This document shows positions 34,381 through 46,552 of a stretch of DNA of 64,000 nucleotides, piece by piece. Position numbers and translations under genes: made by a program. The notes beneath the pieces are model-generated. The model was not told where the DNA came from. It worked only from the letters and a program-made list of their open reading frames with translations, and did no database searches. The first letter of the stretch is position 1. Each line of letters opens with the position of its first letter. Origin of the DNA: Gambelia wislizenii (taxonomy: Eukaryota; Chordata; Lepidosauria; Squamata; Crotaphytidae); assembly GCA_030847615.1 (NCBI GenBank), contig JAUMIR010000001.1, forward strand, positions 162,661,001 to 162,725,000, written 5' to 3'.

Positions 34381-35098
34381 GGAATTTATCAGACTAGTGT
34401 TTAAAAATACTGTAATTCTGCGATTGAGGAAAGCAAAAACATAGTGGCATAATCACAGTGGTTATTGTATGTTGCTGTAATCATGCAATACTACCACCCT
34501 GGAACTATTGCACAACCACTACTAACGGTTTAAGAATGGGATTGAAGCTCATGTTTGTCATCACATTGCCTTCTAATGACAGAGAATTAATGCCTCCTCC
34601 TGGCCAGCACATGTACCTTTAAGAAATTTAAAAATTTCTTTTAGTTCTGTGATTTTTGCATGGGCGAGATTTCACTCTAAAACACTAAAAACAAATAAAT
34701 AACCAAAGAAATGCACAAATAAATACTTAAACATTAAAAGGTACCAAGAAAAGGTGACAGTTGATTCAAAGAGCATCCTGTAGGTCTTCCTCACATTGTC
34801 CACTGGAAGTTTAATTATGTGTTCTTGTTGGGAATGGGGAGGGGAGAAGAGGACCACCCATTCACGCTGTAATCATGAAATTACAGCAGGACATGATTAT
34901 TGCACACTTGCCAATTCTGTGAAAAGAGCGATATTGAGGGCTATCAACATCTTTGCCCATCAATTAAAAGTTATACCTAATTAACGGGTGGAACGCACAT
35001 GGACCATGGGAGGACAATGACATCGTGCAATAATAGGAAGCTGTTTGTGATACTATCAAGTCATACTTCCACTATTTCAGCCTGAGCTAATAAAGTCC
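34381..35098. mobile_element. PIF/Harbinger-like non-autonomous element
   Basis: GGAATTTATCAGAC at the left and CTAATAAAGTCC at the right are imperfect TIRs. The flanks CAT and TAT differ by one base. The interior shares TAGTGTTTAAAAATACTGTA and TGTTGCTGTAATCATG with 19668-20283. The core is degenerate (CTTTGCCCATCAATTAAAAG at 34951). Confidence 0.72.
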
Positions 35099-35101
35099 TA
35101 T

Positions 35102-36545
35102 GAAAGAGTCAGAGACAAAATGGGTGATGTAGAAAACAGTGCCTGGTTTTTAATTCAAACCCTTATCTTTCTTAGGGCTTTTGCATCTTCTTTGAATTTA
35201 GCATGCAGGCTTTTAAAAATGGAAATACCAGTTGTGTTCCTTCTCTCCGTCATGTGCATGAGCACACACACACACACAAATAAGTTGCTATTTGCCTTTT
35301 TAAAAAACCCCACATGCTAAATGCAAAAGACAGATTTAACAGCAATTATAATTATTTGAAGAGCAACATGTGCATACACATGCCCATATCCCATCCTGAA
35401 ATAAGTGGAAAATATTCAACTCCATAACACCATATTTTGAATTAGTTTGCCTCCTTCCCTTACTGAGAAGGGATGTGTGTGAGACAGAGAGCTCCTTTCA
35501 GGTCATGCAAATTTTTTGTACATGAGCCAGAGCTTTTACAGCATTTTTTACCATGTGTTGCACTGGACATAGCTTGCAAACACCCACCAAATACAAACAG
35601 GAGAATCATGCCAGGTGATGCATAGGTCTGTTAAGTAGGAAACAGACTCAAAAAGAGAAAGCTTGATTCATTCTTGGTGGACCATGGAAAGATACTATTT
35701 TAAAAGTAATTTGTTCCCATTGTTCATTACCATACTTCAGAAGCAGCCTGTGGTTGTTACTCATTATAGTGTCAAAAAGGTAAATATTATGTTGTATGTT
35801 GCCCTGCTCGTTATGCACCTGTCATTCTCCATTACTTTTTCTGAGGGGAAAACCCTTTGTATTGATAAAAAAATGGAATAAAATCTGGAAAATTCCTCAG
35901 AAAATGGCCCTTAGTCACTATAAATGCCTACTGATTACAGCATTAAGTAATGTTGCTCTTGCTCATTGTGTTGCATTTGAAATGTAACTGCATTCTGCCC
36001 TTGTCAACCAAAATTAAATGATTTACAGTTAATACTGTTACTTGTAACTCCTTACTTCCAAGCTTTGGTTCTTGGCAGCAGCATCTAGTTATTAGGAAAT
36101 TAGTGGAAAAGGGGTTGGCACTCAAACCACTACACCATGCTCTCCTGAGGAACTGATTTAGGCTTTCAAGCCTTCTAATAATTATTCCCCCAACTCCACC
36201 ACCCATTCAGACAGTGATGAGATATGGGTTTATGGGTTTATAAGGGATACAAGAGTCTCCCTCAAGTTTACACTATGAAAGATTTTATGCTCCCGTAATT
36301 AGCTGAAAAGAGAGAGAAAATAACATCCTCAGGGTTAATTAAATACAAGTTGCTCCACACACTTGACTTGCTTGAGAGAAAATCACCACTGACTCACATA
36401 GATCATTAAAATCTGAAAAACAAAGTCAAAGAATAGGAAGATTCAATTCTCCTTTAAGCCCTAGGTTCAGTGTTGTAATATAACACTGTAAACAACTTCC
36501 TGTCAAGTTTAAGTGTGTGAGATTGATGTATCGCAAAGGGGGAAA
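35102..36545. other. Mostly unassigned; (CA)n and SINE head relic
   Basis: A short (CA)n tract lies at about 35261-35278. CACTCAAACCACTACACCAT at 36119-36138 looks like the reversed head of the tRNA-derived SINE. No gene supported. Confidence 0.4.
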
Positions 36546-36549
36546 TACA

Positions 36550-36977
36550 AGAGTTAAGTATAAAGCATTACAAGATGCAAAGAAGAGATGAAGTTTGGCC
36601 TTACTGGATTTGAAATTGTATTTCTCAGAAAGAATGGGTGATGCTGAAAGAATGGGTAATAAAAGATAATTAGATTTGGAAGGGTATGACCTGAAGTTTG
36701 GATGGCATTGATACTTATGGTATGATTAAAATTAAAGTTAATGTTGATTTCAAAAATCACTTTGTGAGATGAGCTTTATTGAGAATATGGAACAAATACA
36801 AACCCAGGTTGTATCTGAAAATGCCTTTATGGGTCTCAGTACAAGAAGCTTTTTTAAGAAGAGAGACCACAGGTAAGGAAAGATGGTTGCTATATCAAGT
36901 CTTTCTGGAGAGGTGGCAAGGAGAATATACAATTAAATCAAGAGAGCAGTTAGAATCAGGACACAGTTTTCAATGGT
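36550..36977 (+). mobile_element. L1 ORF2 relic A, first part
   Basis: Degenerate codons resemble the region downstream of the L1 RT: a LPxLxLYYxA..EWV-like stretch around 36600-36670, then RIWNKYKPRLYLKMPLWVSV, QEAFLRRETTGKERWLLYQV and REQLESGHSFQWYSE to 36977. A MITE interrupts it there, and the L1 resumes at about 37515. Confidence 0.75.
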
Positions 36978-37514
36978 ATTCTGAGGGTTCATCTACATGG
37001 ACCAGAATAAGCCTGCTCCCCACTGGTGTATTCTGCCTGTCAATCTGGCCCATTGCTCTCCTGTTACCTGCATGTAATGGGATGGCACACCAGCTGTCAG
37101 TGCAGGCACTGCCATCTGTGTCAATCTCCCCTTAGCCATGAAAGAGTCCCACAACACGTGAACAACCCCCCCTGCATGTGACCAGCCTTGGTCACATGCT
37201 GCAGGACTCCTTCCTGGCTATAGAAGAACAAGGCAGATGGCAGCTGCAGTAATGGGTCAGTTTGACCGTCTGGTGTCCTGCAGCCAAATGGGAACTGACC
37301 TATTTTATTTCGGCTGGAGTGGATTTTACCAGATTTTTTTAAATGGGGTAATGGGCCTTACCCTGTCTTCCCTTCATCTTGGCCACATCTTTGCCTCAGG
37401 GGTCATCAGGACCGCCTGGGGGCAAAACAGGACAAAAGCCTTGAGTTGTTTGGACTGCAGGGCTCCAAGATGGGGGCAAGATGGGGTAAATTGCCCATCT
37501 AGACAAGCCCTTAT
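36978..37514. mobile_element. MITE inserted in L1 relic A
   Basis: GGGTTCATCTACATGGACC at the left and CCATCTAGACAAGCCC at the right are imperfect TIRs. The block CCAAGATGGGGGCAAGATGG and the mid block TGTGACCAGCCTTGGTCACA recur, reversed at the ends, in 46553-47015. The L1 reading is restored on the far side, so this is a later insertion. Confidence 0.65.
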
Positions 37515-38124
37515 TTACAGTTATCAGAAAGATTTAAAACCGACAAAAAGATATATGGTCTTGAACAAAATAAGACAGGATTTGAAATACAGTGGTGTAC
37601 AGATGATGTATATATAATAGCTAAGATTTATAGACTTTTGTTGAAATTTGAAATGGCAGAAGAACAGGTTAAAGAATGTATGATACAATGGGCAAAGAAT
37701 TTTGGCTGTAATATAAAGATGAATCAATGGGGTAATATATGGTTAGAGGGACTGAAATTGATATTGTGCTATGATCTTAAAGAGAATTTTTACAAAATGA
37801 TGCACTGTTGATTTTTGGTGCCAGAGAGATTGTCTAGAATATATAAAGGTGTATCAAATGTATGCTAGAAATGTGAGCAACGTGAAGGGACATTTTGCCA
37901 TATGTAGTGGACATGTACAAAAGCTTTTAAAAAATTGGATTCAGATACACACACTGATGCAGAGGAGTTTAAAGATCAATATTCAATGAAAACCAGATTT
38001 TTTTGGGGGGGGGGACTGGGTTTGAGGGCATACAGTTTGAAAGGGGGCATGGAGGATTATTCCAGTATATGACTACAGCTGCCAGATGTATGCATCTATA
38101 CAGAAAGATAGAAGAATTCAACAT
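37515..38124 (+). mobile_element. L1 ORF2 relic A, second part
   Basis: Codons resembling IYRLLLKFEMAEEQVKECM, then MIQWAKNFGCNIKMNQWG, LKLILCYDLKENFYKMM and a decayed KCEQREGTFCHM-WTC block are the L1 ORF2 C-terminal region, including the cysteine-histidine motif. There are stops in each frame. Confidence 0.75.
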
Positions 38125-38397
38125 CATCTACTGTGAAGCTCTTGAGGTCTCCTATGCACATGCACACATACACACCGAGAACACCAGAGTTAATCTATAA
38201 TCTGCCGCTGCCACCACCCATTGACTTCAATTTCCCCTCTCACTGTAACCCAATGGGAAGTTACAGGGTTCAACTTGTACTTTCCATTCTGACTCTGCAG
38301 AGCTTCACCTGCCCCTACCACTGTGGAAAGAGAGCATGTGAAGATGGAGTGCTGGGAAAGGAGAGCTTTAAAGGAAGAGTACAGAGATACCAACTAA
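38125..38397. other. Unclassified insertion in L1 relic A
   Basis: L1-like codons stop at about 38124 and resume at about 38398 (VLKIAEMDKLSILI). The 270 bp between them do not fit L1. No termini are recognised. Confidence 0.4.
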
Positions 38398-38660
38398 AGA
38401 AAGCTGGATTTTGAAAGTGCTTAAGATAGCAGAGATGGACAAACTCTCAATACTGATAAAGGAAAAACCATTAGAAAATTTTGTCAATATCTGGAAACCT
38501 TTTTTAGACTATATAAGCAAGAAAGAAGATACAAATATGTTGGTGATTTAGCAATATAAGGTATTTAGAAAAATTATAGCTGTAAGGATAAGATTTTAAG
38601 ATTCTATGTACTATCAAGGAAGTTTAAAATATTGTAAAATAATGATTTTGGCCAAGAGAG
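38398..38660 (+). mobile_element. L1 ORF2 relic A, 3' end
   Basis: VLKIAEMDKLSILIKEKPL then ENFVNIWKPFLDYISKKED are typical last residues of squamate L1 ORF2. They are followed by a stop and an AT-rich 3' UTR. Confidence 0.7.
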
Positions 38661-38731
38661 GGGGAAGTCAAATGAGTATTATGTTTATAAGGACCTAATT
38701 CTTATCCCTAGCAATTGCTGCTCCTCTCAAT

Positions 38732-38732
38732 T

Positions 38733-38759
<27 letters not shown>
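38732..38759. repeat. (CT)n microsatellite
   Basis: About 14 uninterrupted CT units. Confidence 0.95.
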
Positions 38760-38763
<4 letters not shown>

Positions 38764-38904
38764 GAACTGAATTAAGTTCTTCACCCACTGGACCAAAACA
38801 ATAATCCAGAGAGATTACTTTAGCACACATGACCCCAGTCTGGTGTCAGATCCTCCACATTTATTTTAAAATTCCCCACATATAGGGATTAAATGGGGTG
38901 TGAA

Positions 38905-41255
38905 TAGGAAGGGTGTTAAATAAAATTCATATAATCGGCAAAACAAAAGTAAAAGCAGGGATATTAGCATTAGATATATTTAAAGCATTTGACTGTGTGG
39001 AATGGCCAAGATTAAAAATAATACTGAAAGAATTTGGAATGGGGAAGAGGTTTAGAGGATTAATAGATCAACTGTATTCCCATAACACAGCTATAGTGAT
39101 GGTTAATGATGGAATAACAAGAGAAATAAAAATAATGAGAGGAACAAGACAAGGTTGCCCACTTTCTCCAATATTGTTTGCAATAGTAATAGAAATTCTA
39201 GCAAGTGTGATAAGAAATTATAATAGTATAGAAGGAACTGGATTAGAAACAAAACATAAGTTAAGCTTGTTTGCTGACGATACATTGCTAACAATTAAGG
39301 AATTGATTAACGGAATAGAAAAAAATTAAAGAACATTTAAAAGTATTTGGGGAGATGACAGGCTTACAGGTTAATTGGAACAAATCAGATATGATGTTGT
39401 TTAACTATACTAAGGAAGAAGAAAATATATTTGTAAAAGAGAAAAAATTAGAAGTAAGATTAAAAAGTAATATTCAGTATTTAGGAATAAATATTATAAA
39501 AGATTTAAAAGAATTAGAAGAGAAAAATATTATGGTATTAAGGAAAGAAATGGAAAAGAAGTTGGAAGAATATAAAAATATTCAACTATCATGGTTTGGA
39601 AGAGTAGCTTTAGTTAAAATGAAAATATTACCTAAACTAATTTTTTTGTTTAGAATGTTACCAATAAAAATATCAGAAGCAGAACTGAAAAAATGGCAAA
39701 ACATGTTGAGTAAATATTGTAATGGAGGGAAAAGGACAAGATTAAATAAATTATTTTGGTATATGTCACAGAAGGAGGGAGGACTTGGTCTTCCTAAAAT
39801 AAAAGGATATTATGAAACTAATCAATTGAGATATGTTATAGAAGGAATTGTAGGACAGGGGGATTTAGAATGGTTAGAGATAGAAACAGGGAGAATAGAA
39901 AAGAGAATATGGAACATATTTCTTGGTAATTTTACAAAAAAGAAAATTAAAGGAATTGAGAACCCATTTCTGCATAATATATGGGAAATATGGTATAAAT
40001 ATAAGAGAGATTTTTTGCCTATTGATTTAGTATTAACACCGGTTATAATGGAAAAAAACATTCCCAAATATTTTGAAGGAAAAAATGGGAAAGGAATGAA
40101 AGAAAAGAGGACTAGACAAAACAGAGGGATGGATAGGATGGATAGATGAGAAAGGGAGTATAAGAGAGAAATTATGTGGAATGAAAATTTCATGGTTTAA
40201 TTGCATACAGTTAGAACAATGGATTAAAAATTGGAAAAAGAATCATAAAGAAACAAGGGAATTCACAAAATTTGAAAATTTGGTGAAAAAAGGTGAAAAG
40301 AGGGATGATAATGAAAGTTTGAAAGGTATTACAAGTTAATTATATATAATATTGATAAAAAATAAGGATAAAAAAGACAAAGGGGAATATTTAAGGAGAA
40401 TATGGGAGGAAGATTTGAAACAAAAAATTAGAGATCATGAATGGGATAAGATATGGAAACAAAGACATCTAAAAATATGTCGATATGGATAAAATAAAAT
40501 TATTATAAAATAATATAGAGATGGTATTTCACACCAGCAAGATTGCATAATATAGATAAGAATAACTCTAAATACTGTTGGAGAGGTTGTCAAGAAATAG
40601 GTACATATATGCATATGTGGTGGAATTGTAAATTTGTACAGCAGTTTTGGGAAATGGTTTTTATAGAAATAGAGAATATTCTGAATAGAAATATAGAAAC
40701 GAAACCGAGCATAGCACTGATGTCAATTTATAATGGAGAGAATGGGAACCAAGCAGAAAAGGATTTAATAACAAATTTATTAATGGCAGCAAGATTAATT
40801 ATAGAAAGACATTGGAAAATGCAAATAAATGTACAAGTGGAGGAGTGGTATAAAGAAGTTTGGAAAATGGCAATAAATGATAAGTTAACATGTAGAATTA
40901 AAGTAAGAAGAGGAAGTTGGAAAGAAAGTGATTTTGATAAAATTTGGAATGTATTTGTTAAAAAAGTATTACAGACAAAAGATGGGAGGTTACCTCCACA
41001 AGAAGAAATGAGATTCTGGAAAGATTAGGTAAGGGATAACGGCTCCGGTGAAGGGGAGCACTGAGGTGGGGGGGGGTAGGGGAATTAATATTTTTGAATA
41101 GAATTATAATAAAGAATCTATGATAACTTTTGAAATTAGTTAATAGAAAAATTGTGATGTTTATAGTAATTTGATGTGTTATACTAAATAAGTATTGATT
41201 GGATAATATAATGTATGATTATAAAATTTATAGAAATATATATTAAAAAAGTAAA
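38905..41255 (+). mobile_element. L1 LINE relic B, 5'-truncated
   Basis: A 2.3-kb 5'-truncated L1 keeps the second half of the RT, the C-terminal domain and an AT-rich 3' UTR ending in A-rich sequence near 41245. It is A-rich on the coding strand, as L1 usually is. Frames at 38913-39329, 39355-40149 and 40543-41028 are long, so it is younger than relic A. The end (LQTKDGRLPPQEEM) matches the fragments at 24430 and, less clearly, at 51736 (-). Confidence 0.92.
38913..41028 (+). pseudogene. L1 ORF2 (reverse transcriptase to C-terminus), broken
   Basis: The RT part shows LDIFKAFDCVEWPRL (motif A), RGTRQGCPLSPILFAIVIE (motif B) and KLSLFADDTLL (motif C with FADD). The frame breaks at an A run near 39323-39330. 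The next frame (39355-40149) holds the thumb/connection region with VNWNKSDMMLF and WFGRVALVKMKILPKLIF. The last frame (40543-41028) holds the L1 cysteine-histidine motif C-x3-C-x7-H-x4-C (CWRGC..MHMWWNC). The endonuclease and ORF1 are missing. It is not translatable as one protein. Confidence 0.9.
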
Positions 41256-43126
41256 TATTTACTTATTTATTCTTTTGCACAAGAATGAATAATTTCATAT
41301 GTTTTCTTCCTGCTGGGTAAGCTTATGAAAGTTTTTGTACTTTTTTCAACTGTGTTTCCATTTTGGAACTTTTTTTTTTTTTTTTTTTTGCAAAACATCA
41401 TTTGTTTTGTAACATTATTTGTAAAATGCACTGAAAGAACATCAGTTTCTGTGGAAAATATGCTATTTTCTGTGCAAAAGTTTGTACAACCCCCCTCACT
41501 TTTAAGCAGAAAGTATCCTGTCGTGCATGTGGTTCTCTGCATAGAAACATTATGATCAAAAGATTGTTCAAAAAAAAGTTGTTCTGTGACAAACACAACA
41601 TGTCTGCACAAAAATCCCCAAGGATTTCAGCCCCCAAGACTATTTCTGTGCAAAACTTTATAGATTTTTTTTATGATAAATAGAGGAGTTCCATGCATAT
41701 GAATTTTTCACAAGGAAGTCCCAAAAGGTGGGAAAATCTCAGTGGTTGCCCATTTTCTTAATAGCATATCTTGACCTGTTGAAACAATCTTTCCCATTGG
41801 GAATGAAAAAAATTGTGGCTATTCTTTATACCTTAATCCTGTGAGCCAAAAATGTCTCCCCAGGCCTATGGAGTCTGCCCATCTCTGGTCCAGAAGTTCT
41901 GTTTTGTTTTGTTTGAACAAAGTGAAACCTGTTTTGACATTCCTCCTGCTAGCTTCATCAAAGTGGCCAGCAATTCCAAGGAAGAGATGGCCATGGAATG
42001 ATTGCCTGAATCATTATAAACCACAAAAGCAGGAACAGGTGCAATTTGTAGGATAGCTTCATCTGGGAGTAATGATTTCCTGTTTAGTCGCACAAAAGAG
42101 GATTACTGCCAACAAGGTAACAGGGGCTGTGTTATTGAAATTAATTTGCTTTTTTCAAAATGGCTTTCCCCTGGTGTCTACATTATAACCTACACATCAG
42201 AAAATACAGGAATAGATAGTCTGCCAGCCAGCAACCTGAGGTACAAGTGTCTGCATCTGAGGGCCACTCCACTTTTAGTATGATGCATCACTTACCAGTA
42301 GGGGTCCCACCAGGAGTGCAGTCTGACCTATGCTGTAAGTGGGAGATCATCCAGGTCCAAAATTAAAATTGCTTCATAGCTAGTGTAGCAGACTATGAAC
42401 ACATTAGCAGACCGGATAAACACATGGAAGACTGTGGCAAAATTAACATGCCAATGGGGCAAGCTTTGGGCAAGCAGCAGGTACTGGAATGAGAGACTTG
42501 GCAGAGCGTATCTCTAGGGATGATTACAGAATGACCACAAGCACTGCTCTCTGCAAAAGGGCGACTTGCGTAGAAGAGGCAGGATTTGTTGAGCAGCTGG
42601 CAATGAAGCAGAGCAGCACTGCCATCCAGCTCTACAGGACAGAAGCATTATTGATGGTTCATTAACTTCATGAATGCTTGTTTATGGTTATGGCTGTTGC
42701 TTTTGCCAGATTTCAACTGACAAGGAAAGAGGCTGCCTTGCCTTTAAAGGCAGACACAACAAAGGAAATCAATTTATATACTCAGTTGGTTCTTCTTTGA
42801 TTCCCCTCCCCCATTGCTCAGAAATGACCAAGCAACAGTTATGAAAGACTGTTGATTTTCAGCACTTCAGTGGCACCTATGAAAAGCCCTGCTGGATCCG
42901 GCTAAAGGCCTGTCTAGTCTCATATCTTCTTTCCCATAGTGGTAAAATGCATGTCTGCGGGATCTTTTCACCTGACCTAAGCAAATAGACTCTATTAAAT
43001 TTGCAAAAGAAAAATGTTTGCAGCACCTATGGATGGCACCAAAATGCTGCTATAGGGTATTCCACTTGCCAGCAGAAGGTCTTGAGTGAAAATCCAAGCA
43101 TTTCTAGTTTGAAGGTTTTCTGATCA
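41256..43126. other. Unassigned sequence
   Basis: A T run lies at 41370-41389. The 41300-41390 part resembles 15480-15600. Frames at 41267-41637 are low complexity, and a minus-strand frame at 41866-42093 has no motif. No gene supported. Confidence 0.4.
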
Positions 43127-43166
43127 TAGGGCTAGGGCTAGGGCTAGGGCTAGGGCTAGGGCTAGG
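43127..43166. repeat. (CTAGGG)n hexamer array
   Basis: About 6.6 perfect units of TAGGGC, one base from the vertebrate telomere unit TTAGGG. It starts abruptly after GATCA and ends in GGAGATGC. Confidence 0.95.
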
Positions 43167-43489
43167 AGATGCAGGTGCAGGAGGACCAGAGAACTGCCAG
43201 TACTTAAGGAAAATAGTAATCTAGTAGATGTCAAATGGTCTAACAGTGGTGAGACATTCCATATCATGTTCATCCAAGGGTAATTCCAGTAGGAAAACCT
43301 TTCTCTACTGATCTGTACACAGTTCAGGTAAAGCTGGGTTTCCCCACTTTGACCTAATGAGTCTTCTTAAACTAAGAAAACTAGAGTTCAAGCCTTCAGT
43401 GCTGAGCGTAAATTATCTGAAGATAAAAGACTCATCTGGCAGCACTCACATTTTTGTGGCTTTTATTATTTACTTATTTACTTACTTAC

Positions 43490-43791
43490 CTTATGGTCCA
43501 GGTAGAAGAAAATAAAACACATCACTCCCAAGTTCATTAAGAGGATGGCTTCTAAGAAAGCCACAGGTTGTGGAAGAAAATAAAAAGTAGCACTACTCAG
43601 CCAACAGTGTAGATAAAAAAAAATCAAAAGGGCAAGGGTAGTAGGGATGCCTGGTAAGATGGCTATTTTGCCTGACAAATCAGAATAGCAGAGAAAATAA
43701 TTGAGAGAGCAAAGACAATCACTGTACCATAAGAGATAAATGTTATGTTAAAGTTATAGGCAAATGTTCCACCCAAATAGTTTACCACTCC
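43490..43791 (-). pseudogene. Candidate (decayed) exon of a multi-pass membrane protein
   Basis: Read on the minus strand, a pyrimidine-rich acceptor (CTCTCCACTTTGTGCAG) precedes 302 bases that end at a strong donor, AAG/GTAAGT (GT at 43489-43488). The first 42 codons (43791-43666) are open. They include an NIT glycosylation sequon and a hydrophobic span (ISYGTVIVFALSIIFSAILI), then hit TAG at 43665-43663. A different frame (43678-43490, 63 codons) continues with two more hydrophobic spans (TTLALLIFFYLHCWL and FLEAILLMNLGVMCFIFFYL) up to the donor. One small indel between the frames would explain this. No transposon was recognised. The family is unknown to me. Confidence 0.3.
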
Positions 43792-43799
43792 CTGCACAA

Positions 43800-46545
43800 A
43801 GTGGAGAGTTGGAGACACAGTCTTTAATAAAAATAGATGTGTTACATGAGGAAATGGACCAAGATTTTTATTCTAGCTTCTTCTTCTTTTGGCATGGGGT
43901 GGGGTTGGGGACACAGAAAGACATGTCCAAGACTGTGGCTGGGCAAAGCTTCCATGTTGGGGGCTGGGTGGACTGTATCTTGTTTTAACTGACTTCAGGA
44001 GGTGGGTCAGTGGCTTCCTTTTCTGCATTTAATGAAAAAGTCAGCCTCATTTGCAGCCAGAAGCTCTTCATGGCCTCCCACATTCTCCCTTTTCCCTCCT
44101 TTGATGAATCTTGTGGCCCTTCTAAGCATCCTGAAATGCCACAGTTCCTGGGATGAGAATAGAAATGGCATGTATTAAATATGTTGGTTTATTTATATTT
44201 TGCTGACAATGTATCTGAAGTTTCTCTTTCCTTTTCTGCTGGAAAGAAAGCATATATACATATACATATACATATATGTTGTTTTAGGTGGTCACATGTA
44301 CTGTTACCTACCTACCCTGACAGCCCCCATCTTGGAATATCACATAATTGTCAATATTTAGTAATTTGGCTTGATGTGGCCTTCCACGTGGTTAGCTGGT
44401 AAACCAGAGACCCCCAGATACCAAAGCTGGAATCACATATAAGCAAGGGAGGGGCCTTTGGAAATCCCCCAAACAGGTAATACCCAGGTCAATGTTAACA
44501 CCTGAAGATGAGTCATTCACTAATCCACTCAAAGATAGCAGAGTCTTTGATGGTTACAAAATTGATTTTTCCTCTTCCCTTTCTGCCCCAAAACAGAAAT
44601 TGCTTGCTCCTATTCAATTCCAAATATAATTGGAATTGAATACAATACAAATTCAAACCGCCCATTAATGATTGTTAACTCTTCTGGAGAACCCTTTGTT
44701 TAGTCCTGGAAAACACTAAGAAACATTGTATTCCACTCAAAATACCATCCCTTCAGGGGAATTATCACATATAAATATCACCCTAAACCATGAAAGTGTG
44801 CACAGACCCTCTTCCTTCCAACTCCACATCAGTCTGTGTTACAATTCTGCCTTCTGGACCTCCTCACTGCCAGTTTACTTCACGATCTCAGCTCTCCATG
44901 ATCGGCATAGTATAACCCACAATCCCCTTATTCTATTCCTCTATCCAAATATTTCCTACTTTTTTGATAGCCTTGTGTGATTACTTGAAGCTTGAATGTA
45001 AGAGTGAATCTTGTTAAGATTAATTTCCAATAAAGATCATTTAATTCTACATTCTGGCTTGGAGTCTCCTCAGTTCCTACTGGTATACATAGGTCAAAAG
45101 ATCCTGCTGTTACCTGGCCTCTCGCTGCCATTTTGAGCTAATTAAATATTCCCCCATATTAAGATTTGGACACTAGTAGGATCCTTGTGGATCTCATGCA
45201 GTTCAGGTAACAGTACCTTCAGATATCTTAGGTGCAGAACTTGGAAATTTACTTCTTCAGAGTATGTGTTCCTATGGCCATGCTGGCTGAAGGACTCTGG
45301 GAATTGTTGAGATATGTGAGCGATGGTACTGGATCTCTCAAACAGAGGGATCAAATTGGCATGGCAAAAGCTAAACAACAACCACTCCCACGCCCACATA
45401 CACAGGGTCTAGTAGAAAAAGAGGCAAGCTCAGTCTTCTTTATAAAACATATAAAAATAGTTTTACTTACTAATCAAATACATGGAGGAGAGGGGGAAAA
45501 GGGGTGGCCAAAAGTGAGAGTGATTCAGGAAAAGAGAGAGTGTATGTAAAAACAAGCCAACAAGGTCTGAAAATATACAAACTAGCAATCAATAAGCATA
45601 GCCATTCAAAAGTTGCCAAGTCTAACTGCTGTAGTCTAAAAAGTAACTTTTCTAAGTTCTGCTTAGGTGATCACATGTATCTTGAAGTTCTAGTTGGGCC
45701 TTTATAGCAGGAGAGCACAGAATGTTTGCTTCCATGAAGGATGTCAGACCAGGGTGTCACCAGCATATTTGTAGTTAGGAGACAAGAACTCTGCCATTTC
45801 CAAAGCAGGAAGTGATCATCACCCTTCCTGTTTTTGCAGATGAAAACCCACAGCACTCTGAACAGATTCTCAGCACCAGCTGCAAATAGTATCATTATGT
45901 TGTGAAATTACAAGATAAGCATTGTGGTTTTATTGAAAGAACACAAGACCTGAAGCCTTCACTAATAACTATTACTGAGTAGCCAAACCAAATGGCTTAC
46001 CACCTACAATAATTTGCCATATGTTCTGTTCCATAATTGTTTTTAAACTCATAATTTTCTGGAAGACACAAAATAAAAGACAATTGCAGAACACAGCAAT
46101 ATTTAAAGAGAATGTTGATGTACTCTAACATAAATATCAAAAGGTTACACATTGGCAAGTCAATTTAAAATTACTGACCAAGAAGTAATTGGTTTGCCAA
46201 TAATTATCTGCATCTCCTTTGTTGTAATTGCATTTATTTATGTTTGATGTGTAATGTTTGCCTCTCCCCACCCCAGGAGTGTTGTCCTTAAATCCTGCAA
46301 GTAAGCTGTGTATTTCCAGGCCTAGCAATACCCACCTGGGATCAAATGTCCCCATATGAGTATCATATTTTTTCCTGTTTGGTACAGGATCAGCTGGGTA
46401 AGGAAAATTAGTTTTGAGAGATTTCAAAATAGATTTTGATGATGTCCAAGCCTATTATGTATTACCACATGACTTAAACTTCTTGTTCTGTGCCACATGC
46501 TCTCATTTCCTTTCTTAAAACCATTGTAAAGAACCAATACTAGAC
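43800..46545. other. Unassigned; possible repeat tail with AATAAA
   Basis: A short TA/CA run lies at 44252-44277. A stretch ending around 45130 has CCAATAAAGATCATTTAATT at about 45028, then CTTGGAGTCTCCTCAG, which looks like an LTR or LINE 3' end, but I could not define its bounds. A GGCCATGCTGGCTGAAGGAC relic is at 45276. No gene supported. Confidence 0.4.
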
Positions 46546-46552
46546 ATGGGCC

